Of a DNA stretch of 64,000 nucleotides, positions 19,585 to 31,704 are shown in pieces. Numbering within the stretch: the first letter of the stretch is position 1; every line of letters starts with the position of its first letter. Source of the DNA: Vibrio sp. HI00D65 (GTDB lineage Bacteria; Pseudomonadota; Gammaproteobacteria; Enterobacterales; Vibrionaceae); NCBI RefSeq assembly GCF_001635455.1, contig NZ_LWEH01000025.1, positions 1-64,000 of the forward strand, in the 5' to 3' direction. A model generated the notes under the pieces. That model was not told the DNA's origin and made no database searches. It saw only the letters and a program-made list of their open reading frames with translations. The position numbers were made by a program, and so were the translations under genes.

Positions 19585-20490
19585 ATGAATAAATGGCCAA
19601 GTCTTAAGCAACTTCACTATCTTGTTACTCTTCACGAAACACGCCACTTTAGCGACGCCGCTGATCGCTGTTTTGTTAGCCAATCGACACTAAGTAAAGG
19701 TATCCAAAACCTAGAAGAGCTGATCGGTTGCCCTTTATACGAGAAGAAAGATAAAAAGAGCCCACTCGTTTTCACTCAAGCGGGAGAGCTGGTGGTGAAT
19801 CACGGTCGAGAGTTATTGGCGAAAGGGCAAGATCTGGTTGAACTCGGTAACCTATGTAACGGCGATGCGATGCAAGGGCAGCTGCGAGTAGGGTGTATTC
19901 CTACCATCGCACCATTTCTGTTGTGTGATTTGGTACAAGAAGCCAACCAACGCTTTCCTCAGCTAAATCTGCTGTTGCGCGAAGACACCACAACGAACTT
20001 ACTCGCGGCACTGCGCCATGGTGAGTTAGACGTATTGATTCTGGCTCTCCCTGTTGATATCGACAACATGGAGAGCAAAGTGGTTGGGCAAGATCCTTTT
20101 AGAATGGTCATCAGCCGTAACCAAGCAGATGGTATTCGTGTCCCAATTAAATATGACGACCTACCAGACGAATCGGTATTCTTGTTGGAGAACGAGCACT
20201 GTTTAACTGAGCACGCGGTGTCAGCCTGTAAGTTAACCGACAAAGAGAAAATAAACCCGTTCACTGCCACAAGCCTCCATACATTGGTGCAAATGGTCGC
20301 GAACGGTTTAGGAACCACCTTTATTCCACAAATGGCTATCGACCATGGATTGCTGGAAAATCAAAACCTGGTGGTTATTGATCCGCCAGGTCAACAAGCC
20401 TACCGCGACATCGGCCTTGTTTGGCGACCAAGCTCGTCACGCCGTGAAACCTTCCACCAATTAGCCGACGTGGTATCTGAGTTGCTTTAA
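19585..20490 (+). CDS. oxyR: hydrogen peroxide sensor and transcription regulator OxyR
   Basis: A 301-aa LysR-type regulator with an N-terminal helix-turn-helix (HFSDAADRCFVSQSTLSKGI) and a substrate-domain fold. The redox pair is conserved: C206 in ENEHCL and C215 in VSACK, nine residues apart as C199/C208 in E. coli OxyR, followed by the conserved ATSLHTLVQMVANGLG block. Oxidation to a disulfide turns it into an activator of peroxide defence genes. It is divergent from the peroxiredoxin gene, its probable target. Confidence 0.94.
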   Translation: MNKWPSLKQLHYLVTLHETRHFSDAADRCFVSQSTLSKGIQNLEELIGCPLYEKKDKKSPLVFTQAGELVVNHGRELLAKGQDLVELGNLCNGDAMQGQLRVGCIPTIAPFLLCDLVQEANQRFPQLNLLLREDTTTNLLAALRHGELDVLILALPVDIDNMESKVVGQDPFRMVISRNQADGIRVPIKYDDLPDESVFLLENEHCLTEHAVSACKLTDKEKINPFTATSLHTLVQMVANGLGTTFIPQMAIDHGLLENQNLVVIDPPGQQAYRDIGLVWRPSSSRRETFHQLADVVSELL

Positions 20491-20525
20491 AATCTCAGTG
20501 TACGAATAGATAAAAACCTACCTTT

Positions 20526-20549
20526 GAGCGGCTATTTAAGCCGCTCTTT
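20526..20549. terminator. terminator between oxyR and the CBS gene
   Basis: GAGCGGC / GCCGCTC stem with a 7-nt loop and a short T tract (CTTTG); reading the other way it also ends in AAAG-rich sequence. It separates two convergent genes. Confidence 0.75.
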
Positions 20550-20565
20550 GTATGGTTTGCGAACT

Positions 20566-21012
20566 CTACTCCACTTCAGCTTCCTCTGGCTCTACTTCTT
20601 CTTGTAGTTCAAGCAAGTTAATCGCGATGGTGACGAAGTCACTGTCAGTGATGATGCCAACCAGTTCGCCGTGGCTGAGCACTGGTAAGCAGCCCACTTT
20701 GTGTTTCTGCATGTAAATAGCAGACTCTTTTAACCCTGCTCGAGGCTCTACTGACATAACGTTTTTGTGCATGATGTCATTTAGGGGAGTTGATAGGGTA
20801 AAAGATTGAGCTGGCGGAATGTTTTGTAGGCTAGATTCTTGGGCGGCGAGAACGTCTCGTTGGGTGACTACGCCCAATAGTTTTCTATCGGCATCGACGA
20901 CTGGGATATGGCGGATATCAAGCGCTTCCATGGTGTGCTTAGCATCGGCCAATGAATGTGAGCGTAATAAAGTATGAGGGTTGCGAGTCATCATATCTTC
21001 AACCTTGATCAT
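20566..21012 (-). CDS. CBS-domain protein
   Basis: A 148-aa protein made of two CBS motifs (about residues 5-60 and 78-135: MTRNPHTLLRSHSLADA ... VVTQRDVLAA, then MHKNVMSVEPRAGL ... ITDSDFVTIA). It ends in an acidic tail (EEVEPEEAEVE). Paired CBS domains usually bind adenine nucleotides and act as a sensor; here no catalytic domain is attached, so the function is unknown. A gene-free 258-bp stretch separates it from divergent queA. Confidence 0.88.
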   Translation of the reverse strand: MIKVEDMMTRNPHTLLRSHSLADAKHTMEALDIRHIPVVDADRKLLGVVTQRDVLAAQESSLQNIPPAQSFTLSTPLNDIMHKNVMSVEPRAGLKESAIYMQKHKVGCLPVLSHGELVGIITDSDFVTIAINLLELQEEVEPEEAEVE

Positions 21013-21231
21013 ACGAACCTCCTTATTATTTATTTGTTGTTCTCACTATAGTTTTTTATCCAAAAAATAACTGAGAGCTGGCGCATTTTTGAGTGAGTTT
21101 TACACAACTATTCCCTTTCATCGGAGAGCGGATGAAGTCGCATAATTTTACGCCTCTTTACAATAATCCATTGCTGTAAACCTTGCTATTGCGGCCCGTG
21201 TGCCTATACTAGCCCACTGCGAAATTTTTAG

Positions 21232-22323
<1,092 letters not shown>

Positions 22324-22365
22324 TTTAAGCTGGTTATAAGCGATATAAATAAGAATTTACGGGTG

Positions 22366-23635
<1,270 letters not shown>

Positions 23636-23751
23636 TCTTAGTATGTCTTTTTTGCGAGCCCTGTCTCTCTTTGGAGGGATGGGGCTTGAAAATAAAGGGA
23701 TACAACCCAATTAGACAAACAATTACGAAATATAAATAGAGGATGTTTTAA

Positions 23752-24081
23752 ATGTTTATTTCTCAAGCTCACGCAGCAGCAGAAGGTGCACCAGCAGGCG
23801 GCGGTTTCGAAATGCTTATCATGCTAGGTATGTTCGCTGTGATCTTCTACTTCATGATCTACCGTCCACAAGCTAAGCGTGTGAAAGAGCACAAGAATCT
23901 AATGGCTTCTATGGGCAAAGGCGACGAAGTTCTTACTAGCGGCGGTTTGATCGGTAAAATCACTAAGATTGCAGAAGACAACGACTACGTTGCTATCGAA
24001 CTGAACACAAATAACGAAGTAGTTATCAAGAAAGACTTCGTTACAGCAGTGCTACCAAAAGGTACTCTGAAATCTCTATAA
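23752..24081 (+). CDS. yajC: preprotein translocase subunit YajC
   Basis: A 109-aa single-pass inner-membrane protein (membrane segment about residues 19-39: MLIMLGMFAVIFYFMIYRP) with a short basic cytoplasmic domain containing the family GDEVLTSGGLIGKI motif. It associates with SecD and SecF in the Sec holotranslocon. A 116-bp gap with a GGGCT-rich hairpin precedes it, and secD follows after 20 bp. Confidence 0.96.
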   Translation: MFISQAHAAAEGAPAGGGFEMLIMLGMFAVIFYFMIYRPQAKRVKEHKNLMASMGKGDEVLTSGGLIGKITKIAEDNDYVAIELNTNNEVVIKKDFVTAVLPKGTLKSL

Positions 24082-24101
24082 ACAGCTAGAGGATCCTCGC
24101 T

Positions 24102-25958
24102 GTGCTAAACCGATATCCGTTATGGAAGTACCTGATGGTGGTGTTTACCATTGCCATCGCTGCATTGTACGCACTTCCAAATATATATGGTGAAGATCCG
24201 GCAGTTCAAGTTACAGGGGCGCGTGGTGCCTCTGTAGATATGTCTACGCTGGATGCTGTCACCAATGCTCTTGAAGCAGAAAACCTTTCAACTAAATCCG
24301 TTGCTCTCGAAAACGGTTCTATTCTTGTTCGCTTTAACGACACAGACGCTCAAATTAGTGCCCGTGATGTTATCACTGAAGCATTAGATGAAGACGTTAT
24401 CGTTGCATTAAACCTAGCGGCTTCAACACCGGATTGGCTTGAATCTATTGGTGCTGCACCAATGAAGCTTGGTCTTGACCTACGTGGTGGTGTTCACTTC
24501 TTAATGGAAGTGGATATGGACGCTGCTATGGAAAAACTGGTTGGCCAACAAGAAGAAGCGTTCCGTAGTGAACTTCGTGAAGATAAGATCCGTTACCGTG
24601 CTATTCGTCCATCGGGCAAAGATGCGGTAGAAGTGATTTTACGTAATGAAGAGCAGCTTGCTGAAGCGAAATCGCTACTGCAATCTAAGCACCAAGATAT
24701 GACATTCGTAGACTCCGACTCGAATGGTCGTTTTTCTTTGATTGCTAACTTCACTGAAGCTCGTCTTCAAGAAATTCGTAACTACGCGGTAGAGCAAAAC
24801 ATTACCATTCTACGTAATCGTGTAAACGAACTTGGTGTTGCTGAACCTTTGGTTCAACGTCAAGGCGCTAGCCGTATCGTAGTGGAATTGCCAGGTGTTC
24901 AAGACACGGCTCGTGCTAAAGAAATTCTTGGTGCGACTGCAACGCTTGAATTCCGTGAAGTTGATAGCAGTGCTGATTTAGCAGCTGCTGCTTCTGGTCG
25001 TGCCCCTGCTGGTAGTGAAATCAAGCAAGACCGTGACGGTCGCCCTGTGGTACTTAAGAAGCGCGTTATCCTAGGTGGTTCTAGCATTACAGATGCAAGC
25101 TCAAGTGTTGATGAATATGGTCGTCCTCAAGTTAACATCTCGCTAGACAGCGAAGGTGGTAGCAAGATGTCTGCGTTCTCTCGTCAAAATATCGGTAAGC
25201 TAATGGCAACCGTATTTGCAGAGTACAAAGACAGCGGTCGTAAGACTCCTGAAGGTAAAGTGATTCTTACTAAGCATGAAGAAGTGATCAACCAAGCGAC
25301 GATTCAATCTGCTCTTGGCCGTAACTTCCGTATTACTGGTATCGACTCTACAGCTGAAGCTCATAACTTGGCACTTCTACTTCGTGCAGGTGCTCTAATT
25401 GCGCCTATCTCGATTGTAGAAGAACGCACGATTGGTCCATCTATGGGTCAACAAAACATCGATATGGGTATCATGGCGATGGTTTGGGGCATGGCTGCCG
25501 TAATGCTATTTACGTTGCTTTACTACCGTAGCTTTGGTCTTATCGCGAACGTTGCGCTGATGGCGAACTTGGTATTGATTATTGGTGTAATGTCGATGAT
25601 CCCAGGTGCAACCATGACGCTACCAGGTATTGCCGGTATTGTATTAACGGTGGGTATGGCGGTCGATGCGAACGTACTGATCTTTGAGCGTATACGTGAA
25701 GAACTTCGAGAGGGACGCAGTCCACAACAAGCGATTCACCAGGGTTACGCGAACGCATTCAGCACAATTGCCGATGCAAACATCACCACGCTTCTAACAG
25801 CAATCATTCTATTTGCGGTTGGTACTGGTGCGATTAAAGGCTTCGCGGTAACACTGTCTATCGGTATCCTGACTTCTATGTTTACAGCTATTGTCGGCAC
25901 ACGTTGTATCGTGAACCTGATGTATGGCGGCAAACGCGTTAAGAAACTGTCGATCTAA
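24102..25958 (+). CDS. secD: protein translocase subunit SecD
   Basis: A 618-aa inner-membrane subunit that uses the proton-motive force to pull exported proteins. It has an N-terminal membrane segment (about 10-28), a large periplasmic P1 region with the motif [16 protein letters not shown], and five further C-terminal membrane segments with [19 protein letters not shown] and [13 protein letters not shown] 24102 is the start ([13 protein letters not shown]), with AGAGGATCC ahead. It forms an operon with yajC and secF. Confidence 0.96.
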   Translation: MLNRYPLWKYLMVVFTIAIAALYALPNIYGEDPAVQVTGARGASVDMSTLDAVTNALEAENLSTKSVALENGSILVRFNDTDAQISARDVITEALDEDVIVALNLAASTPDWLESIGAAPMKLGLDLRGGVHFLMEVDMDAAMEKLVGQQEEAFRSELREDKIRYRAIRPSGKDAVEVILRNEEQLAEAKSLLQSKHQDMTFVDSDSNGRFSLIANFTEARLQEIRNYAVEQNITILRNRVNELGVAEPLVQRQGASRIVVELPGVQDTARAKEILGATATLEFREVDSSADLAAAASGRAPAGSEIKQDRDGRPVVLKKRVILGGSSITDASSSVDEYGRPQVNISLDSEGGSKMSAFSRQNIGKLMATVFAEYKDSGRKTPEGKVILTKHEEVINQATIQSALGRNFRITGIDSTAEAHNLALLLRAGALIAPISIVEERTIGPSMGQQNIDMGIMAMVWGMAAVMLFTLLYYRSFGLIANVALMANLVLIIGVMSMIPGATMTLPGIAGIVLTVGMAVDANVLIFERIREELREGRSPQQAIHQGYANAFSTIADANITTLLTAIILFAVGTGAIKGFAVTLSIGILTSMFTAIVGTRCIVNLMYGGKRVKKLSI

Positions 25959-25972
25959 GGCTAGGAATTAAT

Positions 25973-26920
25973 ATGTTTCAGATTCTAAAAGCACAAAAAA
26001 TGATCGACTTTATGCGTTGGTCAAAGGTTGCCTTTGTTCTCTCTATCTTGATGATTGGTGCAGCTATCTTCACTCTTACAACGAAATCGTTGAACTGGGG
26101 TTTAGACTTTACTGGCGGTACTCTGATTGAAGTGGGTTTTGAACAACCAGCACACCTTCCTGATATCCGTAGTGCACTTGAAGCCGAAGGCTTTGGTGAT
26201 GCAACGGTACAGAACTTCGGTTCAGCTCGTGATGTAATGGTACGTCTTCGTCCTCGTGACGGCGTTGCTGGTGAAACGCTTGGTAACCAAATCCTTTCAG
26301 CTATCGAGAAAGGCACAGGTGAACAAGTTGAAATGCGTCGTATCGAGTTTGTTGGCCCTAACGTAGGTGATGAGCTAACAGAAGCGGGTGGCCTTGCTAT
26401 CCTAGTTTCTCTTATCTGTATCTTGATCTACGTATCTGTGCGATTCGAATGGCGTTTGGCGGCAGGTGCGGTACTTGCGCTGGCGCACGACGTTATCATC
26501 ACGCTGGGCGTATTCTCTCTAATGCAAATTGAAGTAGACTTGACCATCGTAGCTGCCTTGCTAACGGTAGTCGGTTACTCGCTCAACGACACCATTGTTG
26601 TATTCGACCGTATTCGTGAGAACTTCCGTAAGATGCGTAAAGGCGAAGCACCTGAAGTACTGAACAGCTCAATCACACAAACATTGAGCCGTACGTTGAT
26701 AACTTCTGGTACAACCTTGTTCGTAGTTATCGCACTGTTTGTTCAGGGCGGCGCTATGATTCACGGTTTCGCGACTGCACTTCTACTAGGTATTACGGTT
26801 GGTACTTACTCTTCTATCTATGTTGCTTCTGCACTGGCTATGAAGTTGGGTATTACACGTGAACACCTAATGCCACCACAAGTGGAAAAAGAAGGTGAAG
26901 AGTTTGACGAAATGCCATAA
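25973..26920 (+). CDS. secF: protein translocase subunit SecF
   Basis: A 315-aa partner of SecD with six membrane segments, the family block NWGLDFTGGTLIEVGF in the small periplasmic domain and the cytoplasmic VVFDRIRENFRKMRKG loop. It follows secD by 14 bp and is the last gene before a strong terminator. Confidence 0.96.
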   Translation: MFQILKAQKMIDFMRWSKVAFVLSILMIGAAIFTLTTKSLNWGLDFTGGTLIEVGFEQPAHLPDIRSALEAEGFGDATVQNFGSARDVMVRLRPRDGVAGETLGNQILSAIEKGTGEQVEMRRIEFVGPNVGDELTEAGGLAILVSLICILIYVSVRFEWRLAAGAVLALAHDVIITLGVFSLMQIEVDLTIVAALLTVVGYSLNDTIVVFDRIRENFRKMRKGEAPEVLNSSITQTLSRTLITSGTTLFVVIALFVQGGAMIHGFATALLLGITVGTYSSIYVASALAMKLGITREHLMPPQVEKEGEEFDEMP

Positions 26921-26951
26921 GCCTTGGCTTAACAAGTTTCGTTAAACCAGA

Positions 26952-26980
26952 AAAACCGCTAGGCAACTAGCGGTTTTTTT
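26952..26980 (+). terminator. terminator of yajC-secDF
   Basis: AAAACCGCTAG / CTAGCGGTTTT stem of 11 bp with a GCAA loop and seven T residues, 31 bp after the secF stop. Confidence 0.95.
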
Positions 26981-27060
26981 ATGCCTGAATTTTGTAGGAA
27001 AACTCAATATAAATTACGTTCGAGGTTAGTTGCACTTAATGTCGTGAGCGCTATTCTGTT

Positions 27061-27102
27061 CGAATCTCGAATCTCGAATCTCGAATCTCGAATCTCGAAT
27101 CC
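27061..27102. repeat. 7-bp tandem repeat (CGAATCT)
   Basis: Five perfect copies of CGAATCT followed by one variant copy (CGAATCC), in the gap between the convergent secF and suhB genes. The reverse complement is AGATTCG. The same CGAATCTCG word recurs in the inverted-repeat element at 57146-57263. Confidence 0.95.
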
Positions 27103-27118
27103 CTGAACCACAGATACA

Positions 27119-27146
27119 AAAAAGCCCCGCATGTGCGAGGCTTTGA
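27119..27146 (-). terminator. terminator of suhB
   Basis: On the minus strand AAAGCC-T-CGCA pairs with TGCG-G-GGCTTT across a two-base loop, followed by TTTTTTG. It lies about 50 bp after the suhB stop. Confidence 0.85.
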
Positions 27147-27193
27147 ATTTTTTAGCGCTCTATTAAATAGAGGCTATTAACGTAAGGCCTGAA

Positions 27194-27997
27194 TTACTTC
27201 AGCATACCTTCGTTTGCGTTCTCACGAACGTGCTTAAGAATAGCTTTAACACCGCGTGCGCTAGAAGCTACAACGTTACCAGACTTCATGTAGTCAGTAC
27301 CGCCAGCGAAGTCAGTTAGGATTGCACCAGCTTCACGTGCGATTAGATCACCAGCTGCTAGGTCCCAAGGTTTTAGGTCTAGCTCTAGGTAACCGTCAAC
27401 ACGACCAGCGGCTAAGTAACATAGGTCAAGTGCTGGAGAACCAGTACGACGGAAGTCAGAACAGTCGATGAATAGACCAGAGATGATCTTCATGAAAGAC
27501 TCAGAGTGTTGCTTAGCTTTGAATGGGAAACCAGTTGCTAGAACAGTACCTTGAAGGTCTTTAAGTGGAGTAACACGCATACGAGCATTGTTTAGTTGAG
27601 CGCCAGCGCCACGTTGAGCTGTGAATAGCTCGTTCAGCATTGGGTCGTAAACACAAGCAACTTCAGTACGACCGTTCATACGAACAGCGATAGATACAGA
27701 GAAGTGCGGGAAACCTTTTACAAAGTTGTTGGTGCCATCTAGTGGGTCAACGATCCATTGTACGTCAGAATCTTTACCTTCAATTAGGCCTTTCTCTTCT
27801 GAAATAATGCTGTGCTCTGGGTAAGATGCTTTGATTGTCTCAATGATCATGTACTCAGCTTCTTGAGCTATGTTAGTAACGTAATCGTTGTTACCTTTTA
27901 GAGACGTTTCGATCTTATCAGTTGTTTCTAGAGATTTAGCAATATGGTTGCCAGCTTTACGCGCAGCGCGTATCGCAATGTTTAGCATTGGATGCAT
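27194..27997 (-). CDS. suhB: inositol-1-monophosphatase SuhB
   Basis: A 267-aa Mg-dependent, Li-sensitive phosphatase fold. Metal ligands are in the EE of SEEKG and in WIVDPLDGTNNFVKG, and the C-terminal WDLAAGDLIAREAGA block is intact. In E. coli SuhB also acts with Nus factors in rRNA antitermination complexes. The start MHPMLNIAIRAARKAG matches the family. It is divergent from trmJ with a 181-bp gap. Confidence 0.96.
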   Translation of the reverse strand: MHPMLNIAIRAARKAGNHIAKSLETTDKIETSLKGNNDYVTNIAQEAEYMIIETIKASYPEHSIISEEKGLIEGKDSDVQWIVDPLDGTNNFVKGFPHFSVSIAVRMNGRTEVACVYDPMLNELFTAQRGAGAQLNNARMRVTPLKDLQGTVLATGFPFKAKQHSESFMKIISGLFIDCSDFRRTGSPALDLCYLAAGRVDGYLELDLKPWDLAAGDLIAREAGAILTDFAGGTDYMKSGNVVASSARGVKAILKHVRENANEGMLK

Positions 27998-28178
27998 ATG
28001 GTTTTTCCCACAAGATGTTAAAGAACAATTTAAAGCGGCGGCGAGTATACCAAAGTTTTCTCAAAAGGGAAGTGGTTATTTTTTGAACTCTTAGATTCAT
28101 ATTGCGCGAAGGGTCTGACCATTTTACTTTGCTATGTGTTAATATCGCGCGATTATTTTTGAAGTGGTGTCATATAAC

Positions 28179-28907
28179 ATGTTAGACAATGTAAAAGTCG
28201 TTCTGGTTGGTACGTCTCATTCGGGAAATATCGGATCAGCAGCTCGCGCAATGAAAGTGATGGGTTTAAGTCAGTTAGTTCTTGTAGACCCTCAGTGTGA
28301 AGTTGACGAGCAGACCTTAGCACTGGCTGCTGGTGCTGGTGACATCGCTGAAAATGCGGTTATTGTTTCTACGTTGGATGAAGCAGTAAAAGGTTGTGGT
28401 TTGGTTGTTGGTTCAAGCGCTCGTTCGCGTACCCTCGAGTGGCCAATGCTTGAGCCTCGTGAGTGTGGTGAAAAGTTTGCTGTTGAAGGTCAAAAGCACT
28501 CAGTAGCGTTAGTATTCGGTCGTGAGCGCACAGGCTTAACGAATGAAGAACTACAAAAGTGTCACTACCACGTATGTATTCCTGCAAACCCTGAATACAG
28601 CTCGCTAAACCTAGCGATGGCTGTGCAGACACTGAGCTACGAAGTACGTGTTGCGCACCTTGATCTGGTGGCTAGCCAATATAAGCCAAAGCCTCAAGAT
28701 GAGTACCCTCGTCACGATGAACTAGAAATGTTTTATGAACACCTTGAAAAAGTCATCATCGATACCCAATTTATCTCTAAGGATAAACCAGGACAGGTGA
28801 TGAATAAGTTACGTCGCCTGTTTAGTCGTGCGCGTCCAGAACTTCAAGAGATCAACACGCTTCGTGGTATTTTGACTTCTATCGAGAAGAGCAAAAACAG
28901 CCAGTAA
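28179..28907 (+). CDS. trmJ: tRNA (cytidine/uridine-2'-O-)-methyltransferase TrmJ
   Basis: A 242-aa SPOUT-class methyltransferase that modifies nucleotide 32 in tRNA anticodon loops. The N-terminal [20 protein letters not shown] block and the knot motifs [13 protein letters not shown] and [19 protein letters not shown] are intact. ATG 28179 is chosen over a GTG five codons upstream because [12 protein letters not shown] matches the family start. It sits immediately upstream of the iscR promoter, as in E. coli. Confidence 0.95.
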   Translation: MLDNVKVVLVGTSHSGNIGSAARAMKVMGLSQLVLVDPQCEVDEQTLALAAGAGDIAENAVIVSTLDEAVKGCGLVVGSSARSRTLEWPMLEPRECGEKFAVEGQKHSVALVFGRERTGLTNEELQKCHYHVCIPANPEYSSLNLAMAVQTLSYEVRVAHLDLVASQYKPKPQDEYPRHDELEMFYEHLEKVIIDTQFISKDKPGQVMNKLRRLFSRARPELQEINTLRGILTSIEKSKNSQ

Positions 28908-28931
28908 AAACCACACTAGCTGAGTGGATGA

Positions 28932-28956
28932 ATACCTGACTAAAATAGTCAGGTAA
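28932..28956. promoter_or_regulatory. IscR type-1 binding site, distal copy
   Basis: The 25-bp imperfect palindrome ATACCTGACTAAAATAGTCAGGTAA matches the known type-1 IscR motif pattern (ATA-x-YYGACT-N4-AGTCRR-x-TAT) that [2Fe-2S]-IscR recognises. It lies 69 bp upstream of the iscR start. Confidence 0.88.
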
Positions 28957-28957
28957 A

Positions 28958-28982
28958 ATACTTGACCGATTTAGTCGGGTAT
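28958..28982. promoter_or_regulatory. IscR type-1 binding site, proximal copy
   Basis: A second 25-bp palindrome begins ATACTTGACC and ends TAGTCGGGTAT. Its centre is 26 bp from that of the first site, so both lie on the same helical face. A -35-like TTGACC is embedded in it, consistent with repression by promoter occlusion. Confidence 0.85.
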
Positions 28983-29024
28983 GGGAAAATTCTAACCACA
29001 TAAACAATGTGGATTCGGTGTGGT

Positions 29025-29546
29025 ATGAAACTTACATCTAAAGGAAGATATGCGGTAACGGCTATGCTCGATGTAGCACTGCATTCGCAAAAAAGCCCAG
29101 TACCTCTGGCTGATATTTCAGAGCGACAAGGCATCTCTTTATCATACTTAGAGCAACTGTTTTCTAAGTTACGTAAAGCTGGCTTAGTTGCTAGTGTTCG
29201 TGGCCCTGGTGGTGGCTACCGTCTTGGTGCTGAAGCCGGTGACATCGCTGTCGGAACTGTGATTGCAGCAGTTGATGAATCAGTAGATGCAACTAAGTGT
29301 AACGGTCGAGCAGATTGCCAAGGTGGCAGTCGTTGTTTAACACACACTCTTTGGCGTGATTTAAGTTCCCGAATCAGCAGCTTCTTAAATGACATCACTC
29401 TCGGTGAGCTGATGAAAGATAATGAAGTTTTAGAGACATCTGATCGCCAAGATATTGATCTTGCCGTCAACAACAGCTTTACACATAAAAATACCAGCAC
29501 TACAACGATTAGTGCAGCACCTCAGGGTGTTAATGCCCGCTCATAG
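29025..29546 (+). CDS. iscR: Fe-S cluster assembly transcription factor IscR
   Basis: A 173-aa Rrf2-family regulator with an N-terminal winged helix ([38 protein letters not shown]) and the three cluster-binding cysteines in [17 protein letters not shown] (about residues 92-104). The holo form represses its own isc operon. ATG 29025 is chosen as the family start; a GTG six codons earlier is in frame. The C-terminus is about ten residues longer than E. coli IscR (162 aa). It leads the isc operon behind two IscR boxes. Confidence 0.96.
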   Translation: MKLTSKGRYAVTAMLDVALHSQKSPVPLADISERQGISLSYLEQLFSKLRKAGLVASVRGPGGGYRLGAEAGDIAVGTVIAAVDESVDATKCNGRADCQGGSRCLTHTLWRDLSSRISSFLNDITLGELMKDNEVLETSDRQDIDLAVNNSFTHKNTSTTTISAAPQGVNARS

Positions 29547-29573
29547 CGGTCAGTTTTTACATTGGAGTAGAAA

Positions 29574-30788
29574 ATGAAACTGCCTATTTACTTTGACTAT
29601 TCAGCTACATGCCCAGTCGATCCACGTGTTGCTGAGAAAATGGTTCAGTGCATGACGATAGACGGTAACTTCGGTAACCCAGCGTCTCGTTCACACCGTT
29701 ACGGCTGGCAGGCAGAAGAAGCAGTAGATAATGCTCGTGAGCAAATTGCTGACCTACTAAATGCAGACCCACGTGAAATTGTATTCACTTCTGGTGCTAC
29801 AGAGTCAGATAACCTTGCTATCAAAGGTGCAGCGCATTTTTACGAGAAGAAAGGTAAGCACGTAATCACGTGTAAAACGGAACATAAAGCGGTTCTTGAT
29901 CCATGTCGCCAACTAGAGCGTGAAGGTTTTGAGGTAACTTACCTAGAGCCAGAAGCAAACGGCATCATCGATCTCGACAAGCTACAAGCTGCAATGCGTG
30001 AAGACACAGTCCTTGTTTCTATCATGCACGTAAACAACGAAATCGGCGTTATCCAAGATATCAATGCAATCGGCGAACTATGTCGTTCTCGCAAGATCAT
30101 CTTCCACGTTGATGCAGCTCAGTCTGCGGGTAAAATCCCACTAGACGTTAAAGAGACTAAAGTTGACCTAATTTCACTTTCAGCTCACAAAATGTACGGC
30201 CCTAAAGGCATCGGTGCACTTTACGTTCGTCGCAAGCCGCGTATTCGTCTTGAAGCGCAAATGCACGGTGGTGGTCATGAGCGTGGTTTCCGCTCTGGTA
30301 CGCTTGCTACTCATCAAATCGTGGGTATGGGCGAGGCGTGTGCTGTTGCTAAGCAAGACATGCAGAAAGATTACGATCACGCACTAGCACTGCGTGAGCG
30401 CTTATTGAAAGGTGTTCAGGATCTAGAAGCAGTAACAGTAAACGGTGATTTAGACCAACGTGTACCACACAACCTAAACGTAAGCTTCGCTTTTGTTGAA
30501 GGTGAGTCTCTGCTTATGTCTTTAAAAGATCTAGCAGTATCATCAGGTTCTGCATGTACATCAGCAAGCCTAGAGCCATCGTACGTTCTGCGTGCTCTTG
30601 GTCTAAACGATGAACTGGCACACAGCTCAGTACGTTTCTCATTCGGCCGTTTCACAACGGAAGAAGAAATCGACTACGCTATTGCACAAATTAGTGTAGC
30701 GGTAAATAAATTACGCGACATGTCTCCTCTATGGGATATGTATAAAGAAGGGATTGATCTGGACACTGTTGAGTGGGCACATCACTAA
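29574..30788 (+). CDS. iscS: cysteine desulfurase IscS
   Basis: A 404-aa PLP enzyme that takes sulfur from cysteine and passes it to IscU and to tRNA thiolation partners. The PLP lysine lies in [12 protein letters not shown] near residue 206, and the sulfur-carrying cysteine in [14 protein letters not shown] near residue 328. The length equals E. coli IscS (404 aa). It follows iscR by 27 bp; iscU comes 33 bp later. Confidence 0.98.
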   Translation: MKLPIYFDYSATCPVDPRVAEKMVQCMTIDGNFGNPASRSHRYGWQAEEAVDNAREQIADLLNADPREIVFTSGATESDNLAIKGAAHFYEKKGKHVITCKTEHKAVLDPCRQLEREGFEVTYLEPEANGIIDLDKLQAAMREDTVLVSIMHVNNEIGVIQDINAIGELCRSRKIIFHVDAAQSAGKIPLDVKETKVDLISLSAHKMYGPKGIGALYVRRKPRIRLEAQMHGGGHERGFRSGTLATHQIVGMGEACAVAKQDMQKDYDHALALRERLLKGVQDLEAVTVNGDLDQRVPHNLNVSFAFVEGESLLMSLKDLAVSSGSACTSASLEPSYVLRALGLNDELAHSSVRFSFGRFTTEEEIDYAIAQISVAVNKLRDMSPLWDMYKEGIDLDTVEWAHH

Positions 30789-30821
30789 TCTCACGGATGT
30801 AGAGGATTCGAGGTAACTATC

Positions 30822-31199
30822 ATGGCATATAGCGAAAAAGTAATTGATCACTACGAAAACCCACGTAACGTAGGTTCGTTTGATAAAGAAGACCCAAGTG
30901 TAGGTAGCGGCATGGTTGGCGCTCCAGCTTGTGGTGACGTAATGAAACTGCAAATCAAGGTAACACCAGAAGGTATTATCGAAGACGCAAAATTCAAAAC
31001 TTACGGTTGTGGTAGCGCAATCGCTTCTAGCTCGCTGGTAACTGAGTGGGTTAAAGGTAAAAGCATTGATGAAGCGGCTGCTATCAAAAACTCTGAAATC
31101 GCAGAAGAGCTTGAGTTGCCACCAGTGAAAGTTCACTGTTCAATTCTTGCTGAAGATGCAATCAAAGCAGCAGTTGCGGATTATAAAAAGAAGCGTTAA
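30822..31199 (+). CDS. iscU: Fe-S cluster scaffold protein IscU
   Basis: A 125-aa scaffold on which [2Fe-2S] and [4Fe-4S] clusters are built. The three ligand cysteines are in GAPACGDVM (C37), TYGCGSAIASS (C63) and VHCSILAEDA (C106), and the HscA-binding LPPVK motif is intact. It is almost identical in layout to E. coli IscU (128 aa). An intercistronic hairpin follows. Confidence 0.98.
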   Translation: MAYSEKVIDHYENPRNVGSFDKEDPSVGSGMVGAPACGDVMKLQIKVTPEGIIEDAKFKTYGCGSAIASSSLVTEWVKGKSIDEAAAIKNSEIAEELELPPVKVHCSILAEDAIKAAVADYKKKR

Positions 31200-31237
31200 T
31201 CGTCTCCTTAAGTAATCCTCCAAAATAAGCAATATTT

Positions 31238-31258
31238 GGGAGCATCTTTTGTGCTCCC
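31238..31258 (+). other. intercistronic hairpin iscU-iscA
   Basis: Perfect GGGAGCA / TGCTCCC stem with a 7-nt loop, not followed by a T tract. It probably marks an mRNA processing or stability point within the operon rather than a terminator. Confidence 0.7.
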
Positions 31259-31296
31259 CTGAGTTCTCAATTTATATAAAAACACAAGGTTGTAGT

Positions 31297-31620
31297 ATGG
31301 CCATCACCATGACAGAGACGGCGGCAAGTCGAGTCCAAGCTTTCCTAGATAACCGAGGCAAAGGTATCGGGTTACGCTTAGCGGTTAAAACCACTGGCTG
31401 TTCAGGCATGGCATATGTACTAGAATTCGTTGACGAGCTTAACGAAGAAGACCAGGTGTTTGAGCATTCAGGTGTTAAGGTCATCATTGATCCAAAGAGC
31501 CTAGTTTACCTAGACGGTACTGAGCTTGATTACGTAAAAGAAGGCCTAAACGAAGGTTTTGAATTCAACAACCCTAACGCTAAAGGCGAGTGTGGTTGTG
31601 GTGAGAGCTTCAACGTATAA
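31297..31620 (+). CDS. iscA: iron-sulfur cluster assembly protein IscA
   Basis: A 107-aa A-type carrier that moves clusters from IscU to target proteins. The three conserved cysteines are in TTGCSGMAY (near residue 35) and GECGCGESF (near residues 99-101). ATG 31297 gives the family start [13 protein letters not shown]; an upstream in-frame ATG at 31249 would place the iscU-iscA hairpin inside the coding region and is unlikely. Confidence 0.97.
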   Translation: MAITMTETAASRVQAFLDNRGKGIGLRLAVKTTGCSGMAYVLEFVDELNEEDQVFEHSGVKVIIDPKSLVYLDGTELDYVKEGLNEGFEFNNPNAKGECGCGESFNV

Positions 31621-31662
31621 GTGATTGAATCGTTAAACGTTTATAGTAAGCGAAGAATAAAA

Positions 31663-31686
31663 TTAGGCTCTGATTTTAGAGCCTAA
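31663..31686 (+). other. intercistronic hairpin iscA-hscB
   Basis: Perfect TTAGGCTCT / AGAGCCTAA stem with a 6-nt loop, ending 18 bp before hscB. The T tract after it is poor (ACTTAGG), so it is more likely a partial attenuator or an RNA stability element. Confidence 0.7.
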
Positions 31687-31704
31687 ACTTAGGACCACCG
31701 TTAC

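Noticed and set aside
27061..27102. Short repeats considered as a CRISPR array
   Set aside because: The unit is 7 bp with no spacers between copies, and no cas gene is near. It is a simple tandem repeat.
31249..31296. N-terminal extension of IscA from ATG 31249
   Set aside because: IscA proteins begin at [14 protein letters not shown] sequence. The extension would be translated across the loop of the iscU-iscA hairpin.
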